Of a DNA stretch of 64,000 bases, positions 52,110 through 61,806 are shown piece after piece (position 1 is the stretch's first letter; each line of letters starts with the position of its first letter). Under the pieces are notes generated by a model. The model saw nothing but the letters and a program-made list of their open reading frames with translations, made no database searches and was not told the origin of the DNA. The stretch comes from Niallia circulans (GTDB taxonomy: Bacteria > Bacillota > Bacilli > Bacillales > Cytobacillaceae), in the NCBI RefSeq assembly GCF_007273535.1, contig NZ_RIBP01000001.1, positions 1,392,739 through 1,456,738 on the forward strand. Reading direction: 5' to 3'. The position numbers and the translations under genes were made by a program.

Positions 52110-54115
52110 TGCTTGATATTAACAAGTTAAACATAGAGTTTAAGACGAAAACAGGCAGCATAACGGCAATTTCTGACCTTAATTTGTCTATTAAAGCTGG
52201 TGAAACGGTCTGCTTAGTCGGTGAATCTGGAAGTGGAAAAACAATCACATCGAAAGCCATTATGAGATTAATAGAATATGAAAATGGAAGAATTTCTAAT
52301 GGAGATATCTCTTTTCAAGGAACAAATCTAACTTCTATTGACGAAAAGATGCTCCAGCATATAAGAGGAAAGAAAATCGCGATGATTTTCCAGGAGCCGT
52401 TATCTGCCTTTGACCCAGTTTTCACAATTGGCCACCAAATAACGGAAATGATAAGAAAACATCAAAGTTTATCGAAACAGGCAGCTTGGCAAAAGGGAAT
52501 CAACTTACTCAAAAAAGTCGGTATTTCTGAGCCAGAGCATCGAATGAAGCAATTTCCTAATGAATTCTCAGGAGGAATGCTGCAAAGAGCCATGATTGCT
52601 ATGGCCATTTCCTGTGAGCCCGATTTGCTAATCGCTGACGAGCCGACTACAGCATTGGATGTTACGATTCAGCTGCAAATCATTGAGTTATTAAAGTCAT
52701 TAAAGAATGAATTTAATATGGGCTTGCTTCTGATTACGCATGACTTAGGAATTGCGGCAGAGCTTGCCGACAGAATTGTCGTAATGTATGCAGGTGAGGT
52801 TGTGGAGAATGCAACTGTCTCTCAGTTATTTCACACACCACATCATCCTTATACAAGAGGACTGCTTAAATCTATTCCAAAGATGGACACAGCAAATAAA
52901 GGAAAGCTTTACTCAATTGAAGGCAGTATTCCTAGCTTAAATGAGCTGCCGGAAGGATGCCTATTTCATCCGCGCTGTCCATTTGCGAATACACAATGCA
53001 AGCGGGTGAGACCAAATCTTGAAAAAGTTAATGATCGCTATGCTGCTTGTTTTTATTCCGAGGAATTAGTCACAAAGCCCGAATGGAGCTTGAGTTATTC
53101 AGAAAAGGAAGAATTTGAGGTGGTTAATGTTACGAAACCGGAGCCAGCTAGCACTGAAATATTAGTGGATGTTCATCATGTCAGCAAGCATTTCCCGATT
53201 GGTAGAGGATTTTCATTAGCAAAAAAACAGGTGAAAGCTGTAGATGATGTGTCATTTACTATTAATAAAGGCGAAACATTTGGCTTAGTTGGAGAATCTG
53301 GAAGTGGCAAATCGACACTAGGAAGAGCCATTTTGCAGCTAGAAAAATTGACTGGCGGTGAAGTGCTATACGCGGGTAGTCCATTATCAGGTCTCAGCAG
53401 CAAAAAAATGGGCAAATACCGCAAAGAAATGCAGATGATCTTTCAAGACCCTTATAGCTCTGTCAACTCTCGTCTAAAAATAGGTGAGATTATCGCGGAG
53501 CCGTTAAAGTGGCATTTAAATCTGTCAAAACAGGAAATACAAGCAAGGGTGGAGGAGCTGCTTGAACAAGTCGGATTAAAGCGAGAATGGGTATCCAGAT
53601 ACCCTCATGAGTTTTCAGGTGGGCAGCGACAAAGAATCGGAATTGCTAGAGCGATAGCACTAAATCCAGCATTTATATTGGCAGATGAGGCTGTTTCCGC
53701 TTTGGATGTTTCTGTACAGGCTCAAATAATTAACTTGCTTCAAGACCTCCAAGCAAAATTGGGTTTAACTTACTTGTTCATCGGTCATGACTTAGGTGTC
53801 GTCCAGCACATTTCTGACAGAGTCGGTGTGATGTATTTAGGCAAGCTTGTGGAGATTGCTCCAAGTAAAGCCATCTTTCAGGAGCCAGCACATCCATATA
53901 CAAGAGTGTTGATTGACTCTATTCCAAATGGAAAAAGGACAAAGAAGCTAATAGCAGAAGGAGAAATTCCTTCACCTGCAAATCCGCCTTCAGGCTGCCG
54001 CTTCCGAACAAGATGCCCTTTTGCTACAGAAAAATGTGCTAAGGAAGAACCGGCATTAAAGGAGATTGAAATAGGTAGATATACAGCTTGCCACTATCCG
54101 TTATCAATTAATTAG
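52109..54115 (+). CDS. Fused double ABC ATPase of peptide importer (GsiA-like)
   Basis: A 668-residue fusion of two OppD/OppF-type ATPases. Domain 1 has Walker A GESGSGKT, signature FSGGMLQR, Walker B LLIADEPTTALD and the Cys-rich Fe-S-like end (CLFHPRCPFANTQC). Domain 2 (about 345-668) has GESGSGKST, FSGGQRQR, LADEAVSALD and the same end (CRFRTRCPFATEKC). Both halves look active. The fused form is like E. coli GsiA, the glutathione importer ATPase, which agrees with an organosulfur substrate. Confidence 0.9.
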   Translation: MLDINKLNIEFKTKTGSITAISDLNLSIKAGETVCLVGESGSGKTITSKAIMRLIEYENGRISNGDISFQGTNLTSIDEKMLQHIRGKKIAMIFQEPLSAFDPVFTIGHQITEMIRKHQSLSKQAAWQKGINLLKKVGISEPEHRMKQFPNEFSGGMLQRAMIAMAISCEPDLLIADEPTTALDVTIQLQIIELLKSLKNEFNMGLLLITHDLGIAAELADRIVVMYAGEVVENATVSQLFHTPHHPYTRGLLKSIPKMDTANKGKLYSIEGSIPSLNELPEGCLFHPRCPFANTQCKRVRPNLEKVNDRYAACFYSEELVTKPEWSLSYSEKEEFEVVNVTKPEPASTEILVDVHHVSKHFPIGRGFSLAKKQVKAVDDVSFTINKGETFGLVGESGSGKSTLGRAILQLEKLTGGEVLYAGSPLSGLSSKKMGKYRKEMQMIFQDPYSSVNSRLKIGEIIAEPLKWHLNLSKQEIQARVEELLEQVGLKREWVSRYPHEFSGGQRQRIGIARAIALNPAFILADEAVSALDVSVQAQIINLLQDLQAKLGLTYLFIGHDLGVVQHISDRVGVMYLGKLVEIAPSKAIFQEPAHPYTRVLIDSIPNGKRTKKLIAEGEIPSPANPPSGCRFRTRCPFATEKCAKEEPALKEIEIGRYTACHYPLSIN

Positions 54116-54153
54116 TGTTAGAGCGAAAAAACAATTGTTTCAAGGGGGAATAG

Positions 54154-55788
54154 ATGATGAGATTAACTCGATTGCGAAAATCAATCTTATTTTATATGCT
54201 TGGAGTTTTGCTGCTGTTAACAGCCTGCCAGCAATCAAATGAAAATACATCTGCCAGTGGAGATGCTGTACCTAAAGAAGGCGGAGAATTGGTTTATGGC
54301 TTAGCAACACCGCCTGATAGTCTTGATCCTCATACTAGCGGAATGGCTGTTTCAACAAGGGTGAATAACAGCATTTATGAAAAGCTTGTTTACCAGACAG
54401 AGGATAACAAGATTGAACCATGGCTTGCGACAAGCTGGGAGGTTTCAGATGATCAAAAAACCTTCACGTTTAAATTAAGAGATGATGTTACCTTCCATGA
54501 TGGCAGCAAATTTAATGCCGAGGTTGTCAAATATAACTTTGACCGCATTGTAAATCCTGAAACAAAGGCTGCAAGTGCCTATGCACTTATTGAAAATTAT
54601 GAGTCATCAGAAGTGGTGGATGACTATACCGTGAAAATTCATTTCTCTGAGCCTGCAGCGACCTTCTTAAGTAATTTAAGTCAGCCAAAACTAGCGATTG
54701 TTTCCAAAGAAGGTGCTGAAAAGTATGGATTGTCGCTTGCAACAAATCCAGTCGGTTCTGGTCCATTTAAGTTTGTCAGTCAGGATGAAAATAATGAAAT
54801 TGTGTTGGAAAAATACGATGATTACACAGGCAAGGCACCATTTGCTGAACATGAAGGAAAAGCTTATTTAGATAAGCTCATATACAAAATTATTCCAGAA
54901 GAGGCAACAAGAATTGGCAGTGTTCAAAGCAATCAATTGAATGCTGTTGAAACAGTACCGCCTCAAGACTTGAAGTCTATTAAAGCAAATGGCAACTTGA
55001 AAATTTTTGAAACAGAAACGGCAGGCATGCCATATGGCTTGTTTATTAACCCAGAAAATGCACCGTGGAACGAGCTTGATGCCAGAATTGCATTGCAAGA
55101 AACAATTGATGTCGATAATATCGTCAATACGCTCTATTTAGGAACATATCAGCGGGCATGGTCTGTTATAACACCAACCATATTAGGGTATGACAAATCA
55201 CTTGAAAATACAGGCAAGGTTGACGTAGAGGATGCAAACAAACGCTTAGAAAATCTTGGCTGGAAGAAAAACAGTGAAGACGTAAGAGAAAAAGACGGTA
55301 AAGAGCTGGTACTTCGCTTAATAGACAGTAATGTCAACAGGGAGAAGCGTCACGATATTGCTACCATCATACAGCAGCAAGTAAAGGAAATAGGAGTTAA
55401 ACTCGAGATTACTACATCAGCAGAATACTATAATATTACAAAAAATGGTAATGATTATGATGTTATCGGCAACAGCAGGGTAGCGGGAGATCCGGATGTT
55501 CTTCGTCTATTCTTCCATTCTGATAATCTTCCTGAAAATGGCGGGTCGAGCCTTGCTAGACTTCATGACGATGAAATTGATCAGTGGCTTGAAGAAGGCG
55601 AGCTAGAAACAGATACAGACAAAAGAGTGGAATTATACAAACAGGTCCAGCAAAAACTAATTGGCCAAGGATATTTTATTCCTATCTATGTATTCCCATA
55701 TACTGTAGCAACCTCTAATGATGTGGAAGGTCTAACTTTTGATTCACAAGGATACCCACTTTTTAATGATGTTTTTATTAATAAGTAA
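54154..55788 (+). CDS. Peptide-type ABC substrate-binding lipoprotein
   Basis: A 544-residue SBP_bac_5 protein with a lipoprotein signal: basic start (RLTRLRKS), hydrophobic stretch and lipobox LLTAC, then a Ser/Asn-rich linker and the fold (GGELVYGLATPPDSLDPHTSG). It is the receptor of the importer encoded upstream. It likely binds a modified glutathione, Cys peptide or S-substituted cysteine; the ligand is inferred from the operon. Two adjacent ATG codons allow a start at 54154 or 54157. Confidence 0.88.
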   Translation: MMRLTRLRKSILFYMLGVLLLLTACQQSNENTSASGDAVPKEGGELVYGLATPPDSLDPHTSGMAVSTRVNNSIYEKLVYQTEDNKIEPWLATSWEVSDDQKTFTFKLRDDVTFHDGSKFNAEVVKYNFDRIVNPETKAASAYALIENYESSEVVDDYTVKIHFSEPAATFLSNLSQPKLAIVSKEGAEKYGLSLATNPVGSGPFKFVSQDENNEIVLEKYDDYTGKAPFAEHEGKAYLDKLIYKIIPEEATRIGSVQSNQLNAVETVPPQDLKSIKANGNLKIFETETAGMPYGLFINPENAPWNELDARIALQETIDVDNIVNTLYLGTYQRAWSVITPTILGYDKSLENTGKVDVEDANKRLENLGWKKNSEDVREKDGKELVLRLIDSNVNREKRHDIATIIQQQVKEIGVKLEITTSAEYYNITKNGNDYDVIGNSRVAGDPDVLRLFFHSDNLPENGGSSLARLHDDEIDQWLEEGELETDTDKRVELYKQVQQKLIGQGYFIPIYVFPYTVATSNDVEGLTFDSQGYPLFNDVFINK

Positions 55789-55823
55789 TAATAAACCATA
55801 ATAAAAGATGAAAATGGGGGAGT

Positions 55824-56891
55824 ATGATGAAGTTTATCTTATTTTCGCTAATTAGTAATAACACCAATCCAATCAGCGGTGAAACATTTACTACCCATCA
55901 GAAGCTGGAAAATGTCATTAATCAAGCTGTATTGGCTGAAAAGCAAGGATTTGACGGCTTTGGAGTTGGGGAAAGGCATGGTCCGCCATTCCTTTCCTCT
56001 TCACCTGCTGTAGTGCTTGCTAATATTGCCGCAAAAACAACAAAAATACGTTTGTTGACGACCGTAACTGTATTAAGTGTCTTGGATCCAGTCCGGGTTG
56101 CCGAGGATTTTGCGACAGTAGATCAATTATCAAGAGGCAGACTAGATTTGATTATAGGAAAAGGGAATGATCCACGTCATTACCCTCTATTTGGAATTAC
56201 AGAGGAAGAACAATGGGAGTCCCTTGCAGAAAGGTATGATTTGTTAAAAAGATTATGGTCAGAGGAGTCTGTTAATTGGAGCGGCAAGTACCGAGCACCA
56301 CTACAGAATGTCACAATTGAGCCAAGACCATATCAGAAGAGCATTCCTATTTGGCATGGAAGTGCATCTAGCACAGCTTCGACCGAACTAGCAGCTAAAA
56401 ACGGCGATCCGATATTTTCTTCCAATGTCTTTCACCCAATTGCAAAATATAAGCAGCTAATTGACCATTATAAAGAAAGGTTGGCATATTACGGTCATGA
56501 CCCGCAGAAGGCAATAATCGGCTCTGGGGCAGGCAGTTTATATATTGCAGACACAAAGGAAGAGGCAATCAAAAAGTATCGGCCCTATTATAATGCTTTT
56601 ATGAATACGGATGCTTCTAAGCATAATAATTCACCATTTAAAAATTTAGAAGACTATGTTGAAAATGGACCGTCCTTAGTCGGATCAGCAGATGCTATTA
56701 TCGAAAAGATTCTGCTATACCATGAAGCATTTGGCCATCAAGTGCAAGGATTGAGTCTTGATGGTCTTAGTGAAGCAGAACAGAAGGAGCAAATTCAGCG
56801 GTTTTCCGAGGAAGTACTGCCTGTTTTACGAAAGGAAATACCTGATTTTATCTGGGAAGAACCAAAAAAAGTGGCCCCAAACGGATTATAA
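55824..56891 (+). CDS. Third LLM-class flavin monooxygenase
   Basis: A 355-residue luciferase-like protein (FGVGERHG at about 46-53, DLIIGKGNDPRHYPLFGI, SIPIWHGSASS). It differs from both the YtmO-like and YtnJ-like enzymes and resembles the alkanal/CE1758-type LLM family. A spacing of 5 nt favours the second ATG (55827) after GGGGGAG. It likely uses FMNH2 from the reductase at the operon start to cleave another organosulfur class. Confidence 0.86.
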   Translation: MMKFILFSLISNNTNPISGETFTTHQKLENVINQAVLAEKQGFDGFGVGERHGPPFLSSSPAVVLANIAAKTTKIRLLTTVTVLSVLDPVRVAEDFATVDQLSRGRLDLIIGKGNDPRHYPLFGITEEEQWESLAERYDLLKRLWSEESVNWSGKYRAPLQNVTIEPRPYQKSIPIWHGSASSTASTELAAKNGDPIFSSNVFHPIAKYKQLIDHYKERLAYYGHDPQKAIIGSGAGSLYIADTKEEAIKKYRPYYNAFMNTDASKHNNSPFKNLEDYVENGPSLVGSADAIIEKILLYHEAFGHQVQGLSLDGLSEAEQKEQIQRFSEEVLPVLRKEIPDFIWEEPKKVAPNGL

Positions 56892-57142
56892 ACCAAGTAA
56901 ACACATAAGTTTTAATTGATTATTAGTTTTATTGAATGAACACTTTATTAATACTAATTAGTCAAGAAGCGAAAAACATATTATATTATACATATCCAAT
57001 CAGGATACATGGATATAGATAGATAAGAACAAGGAAGGAGCGGAGGCTTACGCAAATGGTTGGCATTATGCTACTTGACTTTCAATAACTAGAAGGAAGT
57101 AAACCAATATCTTTAAAAAAATACACAGAATGGAGAATTTGT

Positions 57143-57706
57143 ATGAGTGAAGATATCTTTCGCATCGCAACAAAAGAAGACGCCCCAGCATTTCTAGAAT
57201 TATTGTCTAGTGCATTCAAGTCGGTTGGAGAACTTGGCATCAACTGGCCATCCACAAGAGCCACGCTAGAAATGGTAACAGAGAATATCGTCAATTCTAC
57301 TGCTGTTGTTTTAGAACGGGACGGGAGACTTATCTCGACTTTAACAATCCGCTTTCCGTGGGAGAGTACAGCACCAGTGTCAGGCTATCCATTTGTTTGG
57401 TGGTTTGCTACTGCACCAGACTTGAGCGGACAGGGAATCGGAAATAAATTATTAGAATATGTAGAAAATACACTGCTGCGTGACACATTTAAGGCACCTG
57501 CTTTTACGCTTGGAACTTCTGGCAAAAAGCATCCTTGGCTTTTGGATATGTACAAACGGAAAGGATATAAGGAATATTTTCAGCATGAAAATGATGGCGA
57601 CATTGGGATTCTGATGTATAAAGTATTGATTCCAGAACGCTTCGATGAAAATATTCTTGGGACACCGCCGTTTAGCGATGCCAAAGCGGAAAAGACTTCT
57701 GTATAA
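57143..57706 (+). CDS. ytmI: GNAT N-acetyltransferase (YtmI/SnaB-like)
   Basis: A 187-residue GNAT protein with the CoA pyrophosphate loop PDLSGQGIGNKLLEYVE (about 93-109) and core strand WWFATAP. In B. subtilis the acetyltransferases YtmI and YxeL N-acetylate S-substituted cysteines before the monooxygenase opens the C-S bond. Here it starts a second transcription unit leading to the amino-acid importer. The ATG follows GGAG with 7-nt spacing. Confidence 0.83.
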   Translation: MSEDIFRIATKEDAPAFLELLSSAFKSVGELGINWPSTRATLEMVTENIVNSTAVVLERDGRLISTLTIRFPWESTAPVSGYPFVWWFATAPDLSGQGIGNKLLEYVENTLLRDTFKAPAFTLGTSGKKHPWLLDMYKRKGYKEYFQHENDGDIGILMYKVLIPERFDENILGTPPFSDAKAEKTSV

Positions 57707-57724
57707 CAAGAAAGGAGGCAGCCC

Positions 57725-58492
57725 ATGGGAGAGTTTTTTAAATGGGAATACGTTATTACCCTTTTCCCAAAAGTGTTGAGTGCCCTTCCTACGACCCTTT
57801 TGATCGTATTATTCGCAACCTTAATTGGAGCTGCTATAGGTTTACTGATTGCTTATCTCCGGATAGAAAAGGTGCCTGTATTAAGCCAATTATGTATTGT
57901 ATATGTTTCCTTTGTAAGAGGAACACCAATACTTGTTCAAATGTTCATCGTTTTTTATGGTCTTCCCAGTTTGCTCGGTTCTATTGGGATTGACCTATCA
58001 CAGTGGGAAAAAATCTACTTCATCTATATAACCTATGGCTTGAATGCAGCTGCATTCTTTTCTGAAATTTTCCGATCTTCCCTATTGAGTGTTCCTGCAT
58101 CACAGTATGAAGCAGCAGCCTCAATAGGGCTAACGAAAGGGCAGACTTATCGAAGAGTGCTGATACCCCAAGCAAGTAAGATAGCGATGCCGAGCCTTGG
58201 AACGTCTATTATCAACCTGCTGCAAGACACGTCTCTTGCCTTTTCTTTAGGAATATTAGATGTAATGGGCAAGGTTCAGACTTTAGGGGCTTTATACTAT
58301 CGAGTCATGGAAGGCTATTTCATTGCCGCTGTTATCTTTATCGTGTTGAGCATTGGCTTAGAGCAGTTGTTTGGTTTGATCGAAAAGAAATATCGGTACC
58401 CGAAAAGAAGCAAAAAAAGCATTAGAACACCAATTTTACCAAATGGTAAGAAGCTGCTGCTGTTGCCAAATGGAAAAAACAAAGTAAATTAA
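57725..58492 (+). CDS. Amino-acid ABC permease (TcyL/TcyM-like) 1
   Basis: A 255-residue HisMQ-type permease with about five membrane helices and the EAA loop (EAAASIGLTKGQTYRRVLIPQASKIAMPSLG). It begins after AAAGGAGG 19 bp downstream of the acetyltransferase. The C-terminal tail is basic and repeats PILPNGKKLLLLPNGK. Partner of the permease at 59367. Confidence 0.88.
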   Translation: MGEFFKWEYVITLFPKVLSALPTTLLIVLFATLIGAAIGLLIAYLRIEKVPVLSQLCIVYVSFVRGTPILVQMFIVFYGLPSLLGSIGIDLSQWEKIYFIYITYGLNAAAFFSEIFRSSLLSVPASQYEAAASIGLTKGQTYRRVLIPQASKIAMPSLGTSIINLLQDTSLAFSLGILDVMGKVQTLGALYYRVMEGYFIAAVIFIVLSIGLEQLFGLIEKKYRYPKRSKKSIRTPILPNGKKLLLLPNGKNKVN

Positions 58493-58515
58493 AACAGATG
58501 AAAGTGGGAAATAGC

Positions 58516-59349
58516 ATGAGAATACTGCCGAAATATAAGACTTGGAAGATTATTGGAATAACTGCTGCGCTTGGATTAGTACTAGCAGGCTGCGGAAAAG
58601 GTGAAAACACAGAAAGTGCCAGTGTTGGGAACAATGATTCTGATGCAAAAGAAATTATCGTCGGAACTGGAAATGCCTATCAGCCGTTTGTCTATTTAGA
58701 TGAAAACGGAAAACTGACAGGCTATGAAAAAGCAGTTCTTGATGCAGTTGATGAAAAGCTGCCACAATATAAATTTAAATATGAGTCATATGAATTTAAA
58801 AATATATTACCAGCACTTGATGCGAATAAAGTTGATTTGGCAGCACATCAGTATGAAATCAATGATGAAAGACAGGCCAAATATTTGTATGGGAAAGTAG
58901 GCTATACAGATTATACAAGCTATATTGTTGTTGATGCAAATTCAAAAAACAACTTCCAGTCATTAGATGATTTGGCAGGAAAGACAGTTTACACATCAAC
59001 TGGAAGCAATCATGCCTATATATTGGAACAATACAACAAAGAGCATGATAAGAAGATTAATATTGTATACGGCAGCGGATCAAATGAAGTACTTGTCAAG
59101 GATCTTCAGACAGGCACAATAGATGCAACATTGCTGACTAAGTTCGATGTAAACAAATTAAATGAGCAATTTAAAGCAGATTTAAAAACATTAGGAGAGC
59201 CTGCCTATGTTTCTAAAACATATTATCTTTACAGCAAAGATGATACAAAGCTTCAGGAAGATATAGACGGCGCCCTTGAAGAATTAATTGATGAAGGAAA
59301 GCTTTCCGAAATATCTGAAGAGATTCTTGGAGCAGATTATACGAAATAA
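58516..59349 (+). CDS. Amino-acid ABC substrate-binding lipoprotein (TcyJ/K-like)
   Basis: A 277-residue SBP_bac_3 protein with a lipobox (LVLAGCGKG), preceded by a basic N-terminus. The ATG at 58516 is preferred; the one at 58498 has no ribosome binding site. Motifs of the fold: GTGNAYQPFVYLDENGKLTGYEKAVLDAV and TGSNHAYILEQYN. It likely captures cystine or S-substituted cysteine. Only one receptor is present, whereas B. subtilis has two (TcyJ, TcyK). Confidence 0.87.
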   Translation: MRILPKYKTWKIIGITAALGLVLAGCGKGENTESASVGNNDSDAKEIIVGTGNAYQPFVYLDENGKLTGYEKAVLDAVDEKLPQYKFKYESYEFKNILPALDANKVDLAAHQYEINDERQAKYLYGKVGYTDYTSYIVVDANSKNNFQSLDDLAGKTVYTSTGSNHAYILEQYNKEHDKKINIVYGSGSNEVLVKDLQTGTIDATLLTKFDVNKLNEQFKADLKTLGEPAYVSKTYYLYSKDDTKLQEDIDGALEELIDEGKLSEISEEILGADYTK

Positions 59350-59366
59350 GAAAGGGGGAGGTATAA

Positions 59367-60077
59367 ATGGACTTCGATTTCCCATTTATGTTTAAGGCAT
59401 TTACAGCTGCATTGCATTATCTGCCAACAACGCTGCTGTTAGGGTTCGTGCCGCTCCTGCTAGGATCTGTTATTGGTCTTGTTATTGCACTTGTACGATT
59501 TTATAAAATTCCTGTCCTTTCCACATTTTTCAAATGGTTTGTGACTGTTTTTAAAGCAATTCCCGTCATTCTTATCTTATTGGTTACGTATATTATCAGT
59601 TCAGACATGCTGGAACAGCTGGCAAAGTCCATGTCCTGGGACATAAGCTTTAAGAATATTGATAGGAGATGGGTTGCGATTTTTGCCTTGACCTTATACG
59701 CAACAAGCGGTCTGTCAGAGATATTCAGAGGGGCGCTTTCAGCCATTCCGAAGGGTCAGTTCGATGCTGCCTATTCGGTAGGATTATCAAGAGTGCAGGT
59801 CATCAAGAGAGTAGTGATTCCACAAGTATTTCCTATCGCCTTTCCGATGATTAACAGCACATTAATTTCTCTTATTAAGGCTTCTTCATTAGTTTCCATG
59901 GTTTCGGTTGTGGATATATTAAACGGTGCTCTGATTGAGGCAAATGTTAACTACCGTTTCCTTGAAGCGTATGTGGCTGTATCGTTAATCTACTGGCCTA
60001 TGTGTGCAGCACTGGAAGGGATATCATCCGGCTATGAGCGTTATTTCAGCCGCAGCAAAAGGAGAAGCTTCGCATGA
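59367..60077 (+). CDS. Amino-acid ABC permease (TcyL/TcyM-like) 2
   Basis: A 236-residue HisMQ-type permease with the EAA loop ([30 protein letters not shown]) and about five helices. It starts after AAAGGGGGAGG and its stop overlaps the ATPase start by 4 bp (ATGA). Confidence 0.88.
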   Translation: MDFDFPFMFKAFTAALHYLPTTLLLGFVPLLLGSVIGLVIALVRFYKIPVLSTFFKWFVTVFKAIPVILILLVTYIISSDMLEQLAKSMSWDISFKNIDRRWVAIFALTLYATSGLSEIFRGALSAIPKGQFDAAYSVGLSRVQVIKRVVIPQVFPIAFPMINSTLISLIKASSLVSMVSVVDILNGALIEANVNYRFLEAYVAVSLIYWPMCAALEGISSGYERYFSRSKRRSFA

Positions 60078-60814
60078 TTACAATTAAAAATATCTCCAAA
60101 CGGTTCGGTAAAAATGAAATTATTAAAGGCGTTGACTTGGAAATTAAAAAAGGTGAGGTTGTTGTCATTTTAGGTCCAAGTGGTTCAGGAAAAACGACTT
60201 TTTTAAGATGCTTAAACTTTCTTGAACGGGCAGATGACGGTGAGCTAACAATTAGTGATAAAAAAGTCCACTTCAAAAAGGCGACCTCCAAGGATATCCT
60301 GGAAATTCGCCGAAAAACTGCAATGGTCTTTCAGCAATATGACCTTTTTCTTCATAGGACAGCAATCGAAAACATTATGGAGGGTCTAGTCATCGCAAGA
60401 AAGGTGTCAAAGGCGGCAGCATATAATAAGGCATTAGAGCTGTTGGAGAAGGTTGGTTTAAAGGGGAAGGAAGACTCCTATCCACACCAGCTTTCCGGCG
60501 GCCAGCAGCAGCGTGTCGGCATTGCAAGAGCATTGGCACTTAATCCAGAGGTTATCTTGTTTGATGAGCCTACTTCGGCCCTTGATCCTGAACTTGTTGG
60601 AGAAACATTAGAGGTAATTAAAAAGGTTGCTGAAGAAGGAGTAACGATGGTTATCGTTACACATGAAATGAGCTTTGCTTATGATATCGCTGATAGAATC
60701 GTCTTTATGGAGGACGGTGTCATCGTCGAACAAGGTACTCCAAAAGAAGTGTTCGAACAAACAAAGGAGGAACGGACAAAGCAATTTCTAGCCCGTTTTG
60801 CTTATGAAAGATAA
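60074..60814 (+). CDS. tcyN: Amino-acid ABC ATPase (TcyN-like)
   Basis: A 246-residue polar-amino-acid ATPase: Walker [10 protein letters not shown] (about 35-43), signature LSGGQQQR, Walker [15 protein letters not shown], and the switch His in VTHEMSFA. Energises the importer made of the two permeases and the lipoprotein. The gene order acetyltransferase-permease-receptor-permease-ATPase parallels the ytmI-tcy block in B. subtilis. Confidence 0.88.
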   Translation: MITIKNISKRFGKNEIIKGVDLEIKKGEVVVILGPSGSGKTTFLRCLNFLERADDGELTISDKKVHFKKATSKDILEIRRKTAMVFQQYDLFLHRTAIENIMEGLVIARKVSKAAAYNKALELLEKVGLKGKEDSYPHQLSGGQQQRVGIARALALNPEVILFDEPTSALDPELVGETLEVIKKVAEEGVTMVIVTHEMSFAYDIADRIVFMEDGVIVEQGTPKEVFEQTKEERTKQFLARFAYER

Positions 60815-60815
60815 T

Positions 60816-60856
60816 AAACAAAGCTTTATTTCGTTGGAAATAAAGCTTTGTTTTGT
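60816..60856 (+). terminator. Terminator of the amino-acid importer operon
   Basis: Arms 60816-60832 and 60837-60853 pair perfectly (17 bp) around GTTG, followed by TGTTTG. Directly after the ATPase stop. Confidence 0.85.
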
Positions 60857-60875
60857 TTGAAGAAAGGGAGTTTTT

Positions 60876-61595
60876 TCATCTAATTAACAGCACTAATAAG
60901 TACGATACTAAGTTATTAAAACCATGCGCAATAATGGACGTTTCGATCCGATTTGTTCTTATATACACGAGTCCTAAGAAAAACCCTAACCCGCTATACA
61001 AAATCATTCCAGTTAAAGAGAAACCAGCCATCATATGCATTCCACCAAACAAAAGGGAGCTGAAAATAAGGCCCACATATTTGTATTTGGAAAAAACATG
61101 GCCGATAATCACTTTACGGAAGAAGAATTCTTCAATTATAGGTGCAAGTATAGTAACTTGAATAATTGTAATATAGCTAGTATGAATTAATACCTCTACC
61201 GCTTGTTGGTTTTGGGGAGCTTCCTCCATATTTAAACCAAACAACAAAGCAATAATGACCATAACAATGACGGTTACAAATTTTCCTCCGATGAAAACAA
61301 AAAGGGCATAAAGGAAATCCTTCCCCTTTATAATCGGTTTTCTCCATTGAAATAAAGATGTTTTGAAATAAAGGAACATAATAAAGCCTAAGATGATAAA
61401 CAGAATGAGAAAGTTAAGGATAACGCTCATCATGGCGGTACTAATTTCGTAACTTCCAAATGAAATGCTCTTTGTCGTCCCCACTCTAAACAAATCCAAA
61501 AGCAGTTGGATTCCGATTGGCAAAATTGTCATGATAAACAGGTATGTCAAAAATGACCATATATATTTATTCTTGATGAGCTTCTTCAATTGCAT
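60876..61595 (-). CDS. CPBP-family intramembrane metalloprotease
   Basis: A 239-residue protein with six to seven hydrophobic helices and the CPBP (Abi) motifs in order: EEFFFRKVI (EEx3R, about 160-168), FGGMHMM (about 188-194) and HGFNN (about 224-228). Such Rce1-related proteases or self-immunity proteins accompany bacteriocin loci in other bacteria; here no bacteriocin gene adjoins, the lasso cluster being 48 kb away. It is convergent with the importer operon. Confidence 0.87.
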   Translation of the reverse strand: MQLKKLIKNKYIWSFLTYLFIMTILPIGIQLLLDLFRVGTTKSISFGSYEISTAMMSVILNFLILFIILGFIMFLYFKTSLFQWRKPIIKGKDFLYALFVFIGGKFVTVIVMVIIALLFGLNMEEAPQNQQAVEVLIHTSYITIIQVTILAPIIEEFFFRKVIIGHVFSKYKYVGLIFSSLLFGGMHMMAGFSLTGMILYSGLGFFLGLVYIRTNRIETSIIAHGFNNLVSYLLVLLIR

Positions 61596-61806
61596 ATCTC
61601 CTTAAATCTAGAATAATACAATTATACTAAATTGTTTTTCCAGTTGATAGAAATTAGTATGTAACAACAGTATCAAACAGTAGTAAATAGTTTTCTGGAA
61701 ATAATTTTATAGATTTATGGGAAAAATAGTAGCCGAAAAACTAGTAATAAAGTAACATGTAAGAGAAAGATTACCATTTTATTATATTTTATTGGGGTGC
61801 TTAATT

